Positions 10,038-18,880 of a stretch of DNA of 64,000 nucleotides are shown here, one piece after another; position 1 is the first letter of the stretch; the number at the start of each line of letters is the position of its first letter. The position numbers were made by a program, and so were the translations under genes. Origin of the DNA: Blochmannia endosymbiont of Camponotus sp. C-003 (GTDB taxonomy: Bacteria > Pseudomonadota > Gammaproteobacteria > Enterobacterales > Enterobacteriaceae); NCBI RefSeq assembly GCF_023585685.1, contig NZ_CP097764.1, positions 186,001 through 250,000 on the forward strand, written 5' to 3'. The notes under the pieces are model-generated. The model was not told the origin of the DNA, did no database searches, and was given only the letters and a program-made list of their open reading frames with translations.

Positions 10038-10688
10038 TTACGGAGACAAACGGTAAACACTCCATGAATGCTTATATCGTTGATATATAAATCGATCATG
10101 TAATCGGTATGTTCCGCCTTGCCAGAACTCCATGCTATTTATATTAATTTTATATCCACCCCAAAATTCAGGAAATGGTACTTTTTTGTGGAGATGATTG
10201 TTTTTGAATTCTAAAAATTTGTTTTCCAGTAAATCTTTGGAAGAAATAATTTTAGATTGGTTCGACACCCATGTGCTAATTTGATTGTTTTTTGGGCGTG
10301 TATAAAAATGTTTTAATACTTCTTTTTCTGAAAGTTTATCGACATTTCCTGTTATTATTACCTGTTTATCTATTTCATTCCAAAGAAAACATAAACTAAC
10401 TTTGGGGTTATTGGCTAAATGAATGGCCTTGCGACTGTTAAGATTGGTATAGAATATCATTGTTTTATTAGTAAAATTCTTCAATAACACCATACGTTGA
10501 TAAGGTTGACCGGTGTGATCTACCGTAGCTAAACACATTGCGGTAGGATCAGGTATTTTTGAATAATATGCTTGATGCAACCATATTGAAAATAACTGAA
10601 TAGGTTGATTAGTTATATCTTTGTGTCGTAGCTGTCCGGATGTATATTCTCGTCTGATGTTGGAAATGTTATTTTTATTTATTAACAT
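10038..10688 (-). CDS. pdxH: Pyridoxine/pyridoxamine 5'-phosphate oxidase
   Basis: PdxH is an FMN enzyme that makes pyridoxal 5'-phosphate, the cofactor of SufS among others. The 216 residues match E. coli (218). Conserved blocks are DPTAMCLATVDHTGQPYQRMVLLK, FYTNLNSRKA, FWGGYKIN and the C-terminal EFWQGGTYRLHDRF-YQR. I chose the ATG at 10688; the longer option begins with GTG at 10700. Neither has a strong ribosome site. Gene order with tyrS and slyA is as in E. coli, without anmK. Confidence 0.96.
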   Translation of the reverse strand: MLINKNNISNIRREYTSGQLRHKDITNQPIQLFSIWLHQAYYSKIPDPTAMCLATVDHTGQPYQRMVLLKNFTNKTMIFYTNLNSRKAIHLANNPKVSLCFLWNEIDKQVIITGNVDKLSEKEVLKHFYTRPKNNQISTWVSNQSKIISSKDLLENKFLEFKNNHLHKKVPFPEFWGGYKININSMEFWQGGTYRLHDRFIYQRYKHSWSVYRLSP

Positions 10689-10942
10689 AAAATATGGCAC
10701 AATACTAGAATAATAATTTCATTGATTTTAAGTTATGTACAAAAAATGTTAAGTAATCGATAAATATTTAAGTGTGTAATTATATACAGTCAACAAAGAA
10801 TCGTGTTATATTATATATTTTATGAATTATGATATATTTAGAATTTTTAGTACAATATACTTGTATAATTTCTTTAAAATAAACAATATAAATGTGTTTG
10901 TGTTATTTAAAGGTACATACGTTCTTAGTTATATGAAATTTT

Positions 10943-11377
10943 CTAATTTTTATTGTGTAAATTTATAATGTTTTTTTCTAATTTAAAAATAATTTTGCTT
11001 AGAAAAATTGTTTCTTCATGGCTAATGCCACTAAAAATTTCGTTTCTAGTGATAGAAATAACACGATTTACTTCATTAATAATAGGTCTAGCATTATCAG
11101 TTAATTTGATTCGTTTAGCTCGTCGATCATTAACACAAGTATGTCTTATAATTAATGATTTTTCTTCAAGTTGATCAAGTGTTCGTACTAAAGATGGTTG
11201 TTCAATTCCTATAGCTTTTGCTAATTGTATTTGAGATTGATCTGGAGGTAATTGACAAATATTATGCAATGTAATCCAATGTGTTTGTGTGAGTTTTAAA
11301 GGTTTTAAACGATGATCAATTAAAGCACGCCATATTCTTACAAGGCGTGCCAAATCTGATCCTAATGGCGATTCCAA
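10943..11377 (-). CDS. slyA: MarR-family transcriptional regulator SlyA
   Basis: SlyA is a winged-helix dimer that, in relatives, counters H-NS silencing of envelope and virulence genes. The 144 residues are very close to E. coli Sly[21 protein letters not shown] forms the dimer helix, [20 protein letters not shown] the recognition helix and [10 protein letters not shown] the wing. The start is TTG at 11377, with AAGGAAAG about 9 bases upstream; no ATG fits. Few regulators are visible in this window, so its near-perfect conservation stands out. A 769-base non-coding gap lies upstream. Confidence 0.96.
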   Translation of the reverse strand: MESPLGSDLARLVRIWRALIDHRLKPLKLTQTHWITLHNICQLPPDQSQIQLAKAIGIEQPSLVRTLDQLEEKSLIIRHTCVNDRRAKRIKLTDNARPIINEVNRVISITRNEIFSGISHEETIFLSKIIFKLEKNIINLHNKN

Positions 11378-12146
11378 TTTTTTCTTTCCTTATAATTGAA
11401 TTTATTTTATTTTAGATATTTTGTCTATTTTAAATAAGTAGATATTCAATATATGAATATGTAATTATGGCATAATCGTGTCTATGATATTACGCTTAAT
11501 ATAATTTAATAAAATTATTGTAAAGTGATTGCTATCCCAGTTTATCAATTAGATACGTTATTATGTATAATTTAATTCATTAAAGTGTAACATACATTTA
11601 TTATTGTATGTAAATTATTTTTAAGACTTGTGTTGAAAATAATTCATTGAATGAAATGTATTTATGTAAAATGAGTGAAATTCTAATTATAGTTAGAATT
11701 CTGTTTCAGAATGGTTTGTTTAGTGATTTGTGTTACAATATCATCCTCAGAAGTTGATTTTAAACAAATTAGTTTATTCAAAAGAAGTGTGTTGGATAAA
11801 AAAATCGGTGTTATTCATGATTTTATAATGAGTTATAAATATATTTATTAAAGTATCTGTTATTATATAAATAAGTGGTAGTTATTATATATTTTAGTAT
11901 TTTTGGTGATTTAATAATAGGTATCAATATATGTAACCATTTTTAAAATTAAAAAAATATTTAATTTCAGGTATATTGATATAAATTGTATTTTTAAATA
12001 AAAATATATGTTTTAAAAAAAAATAGTTATTTACCATTTTTCATAGAATATCCGAAGAATCATTGTTACACAATAAATATAAAAATGTATTAAAATTTAT
12101 GATAACATTAATTGTTTATGTAATGTAATATATTTTATAAATAAAA
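11378..12146. other. Non-coding gap between slyA and rnt, with tandem hairpins
   Basis: No gene is recognised in this AT-rich 769-base stretch between divergent slyA and rnt. It holds two adjoining inverted repeats. AATTCTAA (11679-11686) pairs with TTAGAATT (11693-11700). ATTCTG (11698-11703) pairs with CAGAAT (11707-11712). They share three bases, so the two hairpins cannot form fully at the same time. The stretch should hold the promoters of both genes, but I cannot place them with confidence. Confidence 0.5.
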
Positions 12147-12800
12147 ATGATTTATAAAGATGATCACAATACTCTTCGAACCAGATTTCGTGGGTTTTAC
12201 CCGGTTGTAGTTGATGTAGAGACAGCGGGTCTTAACGCGAATACTGATGCTTTGTTAGAAATTGCTGTTGTTACACTTAAAATGGATGGGTATGGTTGGT
12301 TATGTGTAGATGATTCTCTTAATTTTCATATTAAATCATTTCCTGGAGCTATTATTCAACCGGAAGCATTAGCGTTTAATGGAATTGATTTAAATAGTCC
12401 TTTAAGAGCTGCAGTAACAGAGCAAGAGGCATTACAAAAAATTTTTGAAATGGTACATCAGGGTATTGAAACTCAAGAATGCAGTCGTGCTATTATCGTA
12501 GCACACAATGCGTTTTTTGATCATAGTTTTTTAATGGCGGCAGTAGAACGTGTAAGTTTTTCAGAAAATAATCCATTTCATCCTTTTGTTATGTTCGATA
12601 CAGCTACTTTAAGTGGATTAGTATTTGGTCAAACTGTATTAGCTAAGGCATGTGCGCGAGCAGGTATTTGTTTTGATAAAAAAAAAGCACATTCTGCGTT
12701 ATATGATACTGAGCGAACCGCAATGTTGTTTTGTGAATTGGTAAACAAATGGAAAAGACTTGGTGGTTGGCCATTAACCCCTTATTGTGCTGATTCTTAA
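12147..12800 (+). CDS. rnt: Ribonuclease T
   Basis: RNase T is a 3'-5' exonuclease that matures tRNA and other stable RNA ends. The 217 residues match E. coli (215). The DEDD-type sites are visible: VVDVETAG (Asp, Glu) near residue 25, HNAFFDHSF near residue 120 and [11 protein letters not shown] near residue 185. The gene stands alone with long gaps on both sides. The lhr gene that follows in E. coli is absent. It would be needed to trim tRNA-Val(GAC) nearby, whose CCA end is not encoded. Confidence 0.97.
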   Translation: MIYKDDHNTLRTRFRGFYPVVVDVETAGLNANTDALLEIAVVTLKMDGYGWLCVDDSLNFHIKSFPGAIIQPEALAFNGIDLNSPLRAAVTEQEALQKIFEMVHQGIETQECSRAIIVAHNAFFDHSFLMAAVERVSFSENNPFHPFVMFDTATLSGLVFGQTVLAKACARAGICFDKKKAHSALYDTERTAMLFCELVNKWKRLGGWPLTPYCADS

Positions 12801-12974
12801 TGTGCGTCATTAAGACATTGGTATTATTATTATAGTTGTGTGTGTTTTGATGACACTAGGGAGGTTTTAAAATTTGAATATAAAATATATTTTATTCTAC
12901 TTATGTAGATTTTATATATCCGCGTAATAATTATTTATATATTTAGTTCTCTTGTAAAGGGAAAATAAAAATTT

Positions 12975-13307
12975 TTAATTTAAATTATATCGTAATTTAA
13001 CCTGATTAATCAGAGTGTGTAGTTTTCCGTTGCGACTCATATTAATCATGATGTCAGATCCACCTATTAATTTCCCTTCTATCCATAATTGAGGAAAAGT
13101 AGGCCAATTAGAAAATGTTGGTAAAGCATTTCTAATATCTATATGGATCAATACATCAATGTAAAAAAAAGATTGAACATGAGTGGATAATATTTGAGCA
13201 GCTTTTGATGAAAAGCCACATTTAGGAGCACTCGGGGTACCTTTCATGTATAAAACAATAGGATTTGTTTCTATTTGATTTTTGATTTTTTTTATTGTGT
13301 TGTTCAT
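12975..13307 (-). CDS. grxD: Monothiol glutaredoxin Grx4
   Basis: Grx4 carries or delivers 2Fe-2S clusters in the cytoplasm. The 110 residues match E. coli GrxD (115). LYMKGTPSAPKCGFS contains the CGFS active site, and WPTFPQLWIEGKLIGGSDI is the glutathione-binding block. The short acidic C-terminal tail of E. coli is missing. Its place between rnt and ribE is the E. coli place minus lost neighbours, and its job links to the Suf operon downstream. Confidence 0.97.
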   Translation of the reverse strand: MNNTIKKIKNQIETNPIVLYMKGTPSAPKCGFSSKAAQILSTHVQSFFYIDVLIHIDIRNALPTFSNWPTFPQLWIEGKLIGGSDIMINMSRNGKLHTLINQVKLRYNLN

Positions 13308-13487
13308 ATTATATTTGTGTTAAAAATTAAAATTATATTTCTTAATAAATAAAATGAGCAAGCATTTTAAAATATTTGTATTTATCTCAATACAGATGAA
13401 GAATGTGATATTTAAAGCAAATCTTTCAAATTTTTCGTATATTAAATTTATATGCAAATTTATATATGTATTAATGAATACTTGTTG

Positions 13488-14108
13488 TTATTTTTTCAAA
13501 TTAACAATAGATAGCGTTCTTTCAAAGCTGTTTATAACAGATTTTATAATAATGTCAACTTCAATATTTACTACATTACCTATTTTTTTGCTTCCAAGCG
13601 TTGTTTGTATTGCAGTATATGGGGTTAAACAAATACGTATATAATCATTGAATATTCTACTTACCGTAAGGCTGACTCCATCTACCCCAATGGATCCTTG
13701 GTGTAAAATATATTTTTTAAGATATTTTTTTTTTATATTGAACCATATTATTTTGTTGTTTTCTGAAGTAATTATTTTTATAATTTTCCCAGTGCAATCA
13801 ACATGACCACTCATTAAATGCCCACCAATTTCAGAATGAAAACTTAGTGATCTTTCTATATTAATTAAATCTCCTGATTTTAGCATACCCATATTAGTTA
13901 ATTTTAATGTTTCATGTATTAAGTTAAAACTAACTAGATTGTGTTGCATGGCAATAACAGTTAAACAACATCCATTATTTGATATAGAGTAACCAATTTT
14001 TAAATTTGATAGTAGATGCGTGGGTAATATAATTGTATACGTTTTAAAATTGGTTGATTCATAGATCGTATGAATTGGAACGACAGCCTGTATAATACCT
14101 GAAAACAT
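13488..14108 (-). CDS. ribE: Riboflavin synthase alpha chain
   Basis: This enzyme (also named ribC in E. coli) dismutates two dimethyl-ribityllumazine molecules to riboflavin. The 206 residues contain the two tandem lumazine-binding halves. The first begins MFSGIIQAV with NNGCCLTV and SFHSEIGGHLMSGHVD; the second has GSIGVDGVSLTV. I chose the ATG at 14108, which aligns with the MFTGIVQ start of E. coli; a TTG at 14117 is upstream. Riboflavin feeds the flavin needs of SdhA, FldA, PdxH and UbiX in this window. Confidence 0.96.
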   Translation of the reverse strand: MFSGIIQAVVPIHTIYESTNFKTYTIILPTHLLSNLKIGYSISNNGCCLTVIAMQHNLVSFNLIHETLKLTNMGMLKSGDLINIERSLSFHSEIGGHLMSGHVDCTGKIIKIITSENNKIIWFNIKKKYLKKYILHQGSIGVDGVSLTVSRIFNDYIRICLTPYTAIQTTLGSKKIGNVVNIEVDIIIKSVINSFERTLSIVNLKK

Positions 14109-14345
14109 ATTTTTCAAATACTATTTAATATTATTATAAATTATATTTATTATAGCATATACTTTTTTTGTGTTAAATATAACTTTAAAATGATTTAAGT
14201 TCGTTTTTGATAGAAACATATTTTCTTAATATAAGATATTCTTAAAACATTTGACGTATGATATAATTACATGTATTTTGTTGTGCATAGGTATTGTTTT
14301 TTTTAGTAAACTATCTATGAATCTTTTCAATACGGTAAGAAATCA

Positions 14346-14368
14346 ATAATGTGTTAGTAACACATTAT
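14346..14368. repeat. 10-bp inverted repeat before tRNA-Val, over a possible -35 region
   Basis: ATAATGTGTT (14346-14355) and AACACATTAT (14359-14368) pair perfectly around a three-base loop. A -10-like GATAAT lies at 14374-14379, about 30 bases before the tRNA. The repeat therefore covers where a -35 box would be. It may be an operator, a processing structure or a relic. The promoter itself is only inferred. Confidence 0.4.
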
Positions 14369-14407
14369 GTGGGGATAATGAGTAATTAAGCATTGTTTTA
14401 TTGTTGT

Positions 14408-14481
14408 GCGTTCTTAGCTCAGTTGGTTAGAGCGCTATCTTGACATGGTAGAGGTCGATGGTTCAAGTCCATTAGAACGCA
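14408..14481 (+). tRNA. tRNA-Val (anticodon GAC)
   Basis: A complete 74-base cloverleaf. The acceptor GCGTTCT pairs with AGAACGC at all seven positions. D-stem GCTC/GAGC, anticodon stem CTATC/GGTAG with loop TTGACAT (GAC at 14442-14444) and a T-arm with loop TTCAAGT follow. The sequence is very close to E. coli valV/valW and sits at the same place between ribE and lpp. The 3' CCA is not encoded (TTA follows the discriminator A), so a CCA-adding enzyme is required. Confidence 0.98.
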
Positions 14482-14766
14482 TTAGTTATTATTGTAATAA
14501 ATTATTTGGTTTAAGATGATAATAAGGTATTTTTCTTTGTGTATACAGCTCAAAAAATAAGAAAGAAGGTTAGATTATTATCTAAATGTTGTATCAATAA
14601 AATTGATTTTCATTTTTAAATGATAGGGTAATTAATTATTTTAACATAATTAAAATGATACGATAGTAGAGTGTTTTTAAAAAAATTAATAAATGATTCT
14701 TTACTAATTATATTTTTATATAAGTCCAATTACTAAAGTAATTCTAATATAGGAGAGTATTTAAAG

Positions 14767-15006
14767 ATGAAACCTAATAGATTCATGTGTTGTTCTGTAA
14801 TCATTTTGAGTTCTTTTGTGTTGGCTAATTGCGCGAGTACAACTAAAATAAAAGAATTATCTTCTGAAATGCGTGATTTAAGCGAAAGAATTGATCAAAT
14901 AAGCAGTGATATTGATGTTTTGCGTCCTGAGATAGAGAAAACAAAAAATGAGGCGACACGAGCTAATCAACGTATTGATAATCAAATTACTTCTTTTCAT
15001 AAGTAA
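14767..15006 (+). CDS. lpp: Major outer membrane (Braun) lipoprotein Lpp
   Basis: Lpp ties the outer membrane to peptidoglycan. The 79 residues match E. coli (78). A signal peptide ends at the lipobox VLANC, so the mature Cys is residue 22. The rest is a coiled-coil heptad region ending in ANQRIDNQ and a terminal Lys, the residue that is joined to peptidoglycan. AGGAG lies about 11 bases before the start. Its place before the suf operon is the E. coli place, although lpp and suf converge here. Confidence 0.96.
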   Translation: MKPNRFMCCSVIILSSFVLANCASTTKIKELSSEMRDLSERIDQISSDIDVLRPEIEKTKNEATRANQRIDNQITSFHK

Positions 15007-15133
15007 TTTAAAAAAGATGTCGAGAAAAGTATGTGTACATAAGGATTCTTTAAAAATAAAAAATGATAAAACATTTGATTATAATTATAAATAATTATTG
15101 TATAAATATTTTAATTTGGAATAAAGTTATAGT

Positions 15134-15565
15134 TTATAGAGAACGGTTAACTTGACTCTGTATAGAGTCAAGTATCAGATGTATCCCTTGAGATCGAGAT
15201 ATAGTTAAGTTTTGTTTCAATTGTAATTGATTTATCAGAAAGGGTTTAATATCAATATTAGCGGCTTCTTTTAAATTTAATCCTTGGTATAAACTAAATA
15301 TTATAGATATAATTCCTTTAACGATAGAAGAATCACTATGTCCGTATAGTTTAATCAAACTGTTATGGGGCGTTATAGAAGAAGTAGTCAAAGCAATCCA
15401 TGTTTGACTTTGGCATCCAGGAATTAAATATTTGTGTGTACGCATATTTTCTGGAAATTCAGGTAGTAATTTTCCGAGACTAATTATATATATATATTTC
15501 TCTTCCCAATTAATGCAACTTAAGAAATTTTGTAATAATTGATTTTTTGTAGGAAATTTCATCAT
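15134..15565 (-). CDS. sufE: Cysteine desulfuration protein SufE
   Basis: SufE takes persulfide sulfur from SufS and passes it to the SufBCD scaffold. The 143 residues match E. coli (138). The active Cys falls at residue 51 in the motif LIPGCQSQTW, as in E. coli. SRSQGIHLIL near residue 125 is also conserved. It is the last gene of the six-gene suf operon, 24 bases after sufS. Confidence 0.97.
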   Translation of the reverse strand: MMKFPTKNQLLQNFLSCINWEEKYIYIISLGKLLPEFPENMRTHKYLIPGCQSQTWIALTTSSITPHNSLIKLYGHSDSSIVKGIISIIFSLYQGLNLKEAANIDIKPFLINQLQLKQNLTISRSQGIHLILDSIQSQVNRSL

Positions 15566-15589
15566 TGTTGTTAAAATAATAATTGTTTA

Positions 15590-16813
15590 TTAGTTTAGTA
15601 AATGTTGCGCCTGCATGAGTCCATATGCTAATCGATCAATATCTTCTTTGTTGGTGTACATAGCTAAAGATGCACGACACATACCTGGTACTTTAAAATA
15701 ATTCATAGTAGGTATTGCGCAATGGTGTCCTGTTCGTATAGCAATTCCGTATTGGTTTAATAACATTCCAATATCATATGAGTGATGTATCCCTAAATTA
15801 AAAGCAATAATCCCAACTCGTGTACTTGGTCCATATAATATTAGATTTGGAATGTTTTGTAATGTGTCTACAGCATACCGTATTAATTGATCTTCATGAT
15901 TATAAATTTTATCAATACCTATGGTATTGATATATTCAATAGCACTTCCTAGTCCTATAATACCACTGATATTGGGAGATCCTGACTCAAATTTCCAGGG
16001 AGAGTCTATAAATGTTGTATTGTGAGTTAAACTTACATCTTGAACTATTCCACCTCCTACTATCCATGGGGGCATTTTTTGAAGTAATTTTCTTTTTCCA
16101 TACATAATGCCAGTACCAGATGGCCCATATAGTTTATGCCCGGAAAATACATAAAAATCACAATCTAGTTTTTGTACGTCTACTGATTGATGTACGATGC
16201 CTTGAGCGCCATCTATTAAAATTAGAGCATTACTTTTTTTTCGAGCTATATTCGTTATTTCTGTTAACGGATTAATTGTTCCTAAAACATTAGACATGTG
16301 TGATACCGATAAGAGTCGAGTGCGATTATTTATAATTTTGGATAAGCTGGATATATTTAATGTGCCATTAGGAGTTAATGGTATATAATGTAACGCAATT
16401 TTTTTATTTTTTGACAATATTTGCCATGGAATAATATTGGCGTGGTGTTCCATTTCACTGATAATAATGTTATCTCCATAATTTATAAAATTATGTCCCC
16501 AACTGTTGGCGATGAGGTTGATAGCTTCAGTAGTGCTTTTTACAAAAACAATTTCTTCTCTAGATGCGTTAATAAAATTAGCTATATGTAAGCGTACTGT
16601 TTCCATGTGATCAGTTGATTCTGTACTCAATGTGTGAATACCTCGATGTACAGCAGCGTATTTATTACGATAGTAATGAGTTTGTGAGTCTATGACAATA
16701 TTAGGTTTTTGAGCAGATGCAGCATTATCAAGATAAGTAAGAGGGTGTTGATTTATTATTCGGTTTAATATAGGAAAATCTGATCTAATTTTTTCTATGG
16801 GATAAATTGTCAT
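15590..16813 (-). CDS. sufS: Cysteine desulfurase SufS
   Basis: SufS is a PLP enzyme that draws sulfur from cysteine. The 407 residues match E. coli (406). TYLDNAASAQKP is the N-terminal block. The PLP Lys lies in FSGHKLYGPSGTG, and the persulfide Cys is in RTGHHCAIP near residue 364. Its ATG overlaps the sufD stop by four bases (ATGA), which suggests coupled translation. PLP comes from PdxH, also encoded here. Confidence 0.98.
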   Translation of the reverse strand: MTIYPIEKIRSDFPILNRIINQHPLTYLDNAASAQKPNIVIDSQTHYYRNKYAAVHRGIHTLSTESTDHMETVRLHIANFINASREEIVFVKSTTEAINLIANSWGHNFINYGDNIIISEMEHHANIIPWQILSKNKKIALHYIPLTPNGTLNISSLSKIINNRTRLLSVSHMSNVLGTINPLTEITNIARKKSNALILIDGAQGIVHQSVDVQKLDCDFYVFSGHKLYGPSGTGIMYGKRKLLQKMPPWIVGGGIVQDVSLTHNTTFIDSPWKFESGSPNISGIIGLGSAIEYINTIGIDKIYNHEDQLIRYAVDTLQNIPNLILYGPSTRVGIIAFNLGIHHSYDIGMLLNQYGIAIRTGHHCAIPTMNYFKVPGMCRASLAMYTNKEDIDRLAYGLMQAQHLLN

Positions 16814-18102
16814 ATTTTGATCCTTATTAAAGCTTTATTGATTTTTTTCAATATAATATCTTGTAACATAGCATGTTTAATTAATCCTGTAATTTCAATA
16901 GTAAAAGCATAAATAAGCATTTTTAAAGCATCTTTTTTGGGAATACCGCGTGTACTTAGATAAAATAGATGATCAGCATCAATGTGCCCTATTGTTGCTC
17001 CATGACTGCATTTTACATCGTCTGAGTAAATTTCAAGTTTAGGTACACTATAAATAGTTGCATCTTGGTTTAATAGTAAATTATTGTTTATCATTATTCC
17101 ATCAGTCTTTATAGAATTTGGATTTACTTTTATCAGACCATTAAACACACCGGTACTGTGATTACATGCTATTATTTTATGTAATTGCGTACTTGATGCA
17201 TATTCTTGGTTGTTATGTTCTAAATAAGTGCATATATTTCCAATATCTTGTTTGGATAACAAAATTAAACTATTTAATGATAAGGATGATCCCGAGTGAT
17301 TAATTTTGGCGCTGGTTTGATGAGATGTAAATTTAGGACCGAGAATTACAAAGATATTACTGTGTACATTTGAATATTGCCCTATATTAATATCGTTGTG
17401 TGCTATATGATAACTTGCATTATTCTCGAATATTAGTTTAAAGTGGTCTAATTTGGATCGGTTTCCTGTTGTAATAGACATACGTGCGCCGCTGAAGTGA
17501 CTGTTGTTTTTATTGATGCTAATAAAATGTTCTATAACGCATGTGTTGGAATCATTGCCAATGTGAAGATGATGATGATAATGAGATGTAACTAATTTGT
17601 TTTTTACGTTAGATCCTTCATTAATATATAGTAAATATAATGGTTTTTTTGTTATTTTTTTTGTAGGTAAACTTATATGTATTGTTGCATCACTTAAGTA
17701 TTCAGTTAAATATAAAAACATCTCTGGTTGAATGGGATGAGTTATTTCATGGCGATTGGGATCTCGATTGATTTTCATTATCCATGGATCAATATTTTTA
17801 TCACTTAATTCAGGTGCTAATAGACCGTTAACAAATGTTAAGCAATAAGCATCTATAGGAAAACTTAATTTTTCATATTGCGGCGCATTTAATTTAAAAT
17901 TTTTAGAGAATTCAAAATTATATGTTAAAAATTCTTTAAATGCCGTATGTTTCCAATTATCCTTGTTAAAATTAGGTAATCCAAGTATTTTAATACGTTC
18001 CCAATATTTATGCACCAAATCCGAATTAATATTATTTTTTTGTTTAAACAATCCATACCATTCGTTCAATACTCTATCTTTATTGTCCGCATAACCAACC
18101 AT
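16810..18102 (-). CDS. sufD: Fe-S scaffold subunit SufD
   Basis: SufD joins SufB and SufC2 in the SufBC2D scaffold. The 430 residues match E. coli (423). The C-terminal half shows NNNLLLNQDATIYSVPKLEIYSDDVKCSHGAT-type blocks, including LEIYSDDVKCSHGATIG with its conserved Cys and His. The start lies inside sufC, overlapping it by 23 bases, as in E. coli. Divergence is highest in the N-terminal third, which is typical of SufD. Confidence 0.96.
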   Translation of the reverse strand: MVGYADNKDRVLNEWYGLFKQKNNINSDLVHKYWERIKILGLPNFNKDNWKHTAFKEFLTYNFEFSKNFKLNAPQYEKLSFPIDAYCLTFVNGLLAPELSDKNIDPWIMKINRDPNRHEITHPIQPEMFLYLTEYLSDATIHISLPTKKITKKPLYLLYINEGSNVKNKLVTSHYHHHLHIGNDSNTCVIEHFISINKNNSHFSGARMSITTGNRSKLDHFKLIFENNASYHIAHNDINIGQYSNVHSNIFVILGPKFTSHQTSAKINHSGSSLSLNSLILLSKQDIGNICTYLEHNNQEYASSTQLHKIIACNHSTGVFNGLIKVNPNSIKTDGIMINNNLLLNQDATIYSVPKLEIYSDDVKCSHGATIGHIDADHLFYLSTRGIPKKDALKMLIYAFTIEITGLIKHAMLQDIILKKINKALIRIKI

Positions 18103-18823
18103 AACCTTTTTCCTCGATCTTTTTGACTAAAGAGATATCACCAGATTTTACGATATGACCCTGATGTAATACGTGCACATAATCAGGTTTAATATATTCT
18201 AAAATTCTTTGGTAATGAGTGATAATGACAAATGAACGTATTTTATTGTTTAATATATTAATACCATTATAAACGATTTTTACTGCATCAATATCTAAAC
18301 CAGAATCTGTTTCATCAAGAATACATAGTAATGGTTCTAACATCATCATTTGAAGAATATCATTACGTTTTTTTTCTCCTCCAGAAAATCCAACGTTTAC
18401 TGATCGACTCAACAAGTCATTAGGCATTTTTAACAATGTCATTTTTTTTTGAATCAGCTGGGTAAAATCAAACTTCTCCATAAGAGATTGGTGCCTGTAT
18501 TTACGTATAGCGTTAACAGCGCTGTGTAAAAATAGTTGGTTACTGATCCCTGGAATATCTATTGGATGCTGAAATGCTACAAAGATTCCTTCCCCTGCGC
18601 GTTCTTCTGGCTTCAGAAGTAATAAATTTTTGTTTTTAAACAATATCTCTCCGTCAGTAACAACATAATCTTTTTGACCAGATAATGTAGCAGATAATGT
18701 ACTTTTTCCTGATCCATTAGGCCCCATAATTATGTGTATTTCACCAGGATTAATTTCTAAATTTAATTTTTTTAGAATAGATATATTTTTTACGCTGACA
18801 TCTAAATTTTTTATTGATAACAT
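18080..18823 (-). CDS. sufC: Fe-S assembly ATPase SufC
   Basis: SufC is the ABC-type ATPase that drives cluster assembly on SufBD. The 247 residues match E. coli (248). GPNGSGKST is Walker A, FSGGEKKRNDILQM the signature and CILDETDSGLDID the Walker B/D-loop; ITHYQRIL holds the switch His. I chose the ATG at 18823, with AAGGAG 8 bases upstream and alignment to the E. coli MLSIK start. A GTG at 18829 is in frame. Confidence 0.97.
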   Translation of the reverse strand: MLSIKNLDVSVKNISILKKLNLEINPGEIHIIMGPNGSGKSTLSATLSGQKDYVVTDGEILFKNKNLLLLKPEERAGEGIFVAFQHPIDIPGISNQLFLHSAVNAIRKYRHQSLMEKFDFTQLIQKKMTLLKMPNDLLSRSVNVGFSGGEKKRNDILQMMMLEPLLCILDETDSGLDIDAVKIVYNGINILNNKIRSFVIITHYQRILEYIKPDYVHVLHQGHIVKSGDISLVKKIEEKGYGWLCGQ

Positions 18824-18880
18824 CAGCACTTCTCCTTTTTAAATGACTATGATTTATGAAAGTACTTATATTATGGGATT

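Noticed and set aside
13354-13644. Plus-strand 96-codon frame overlapping ribE
   Set aside because: It lies antisense to the conserved C-terminal part of ribE and has no family features.
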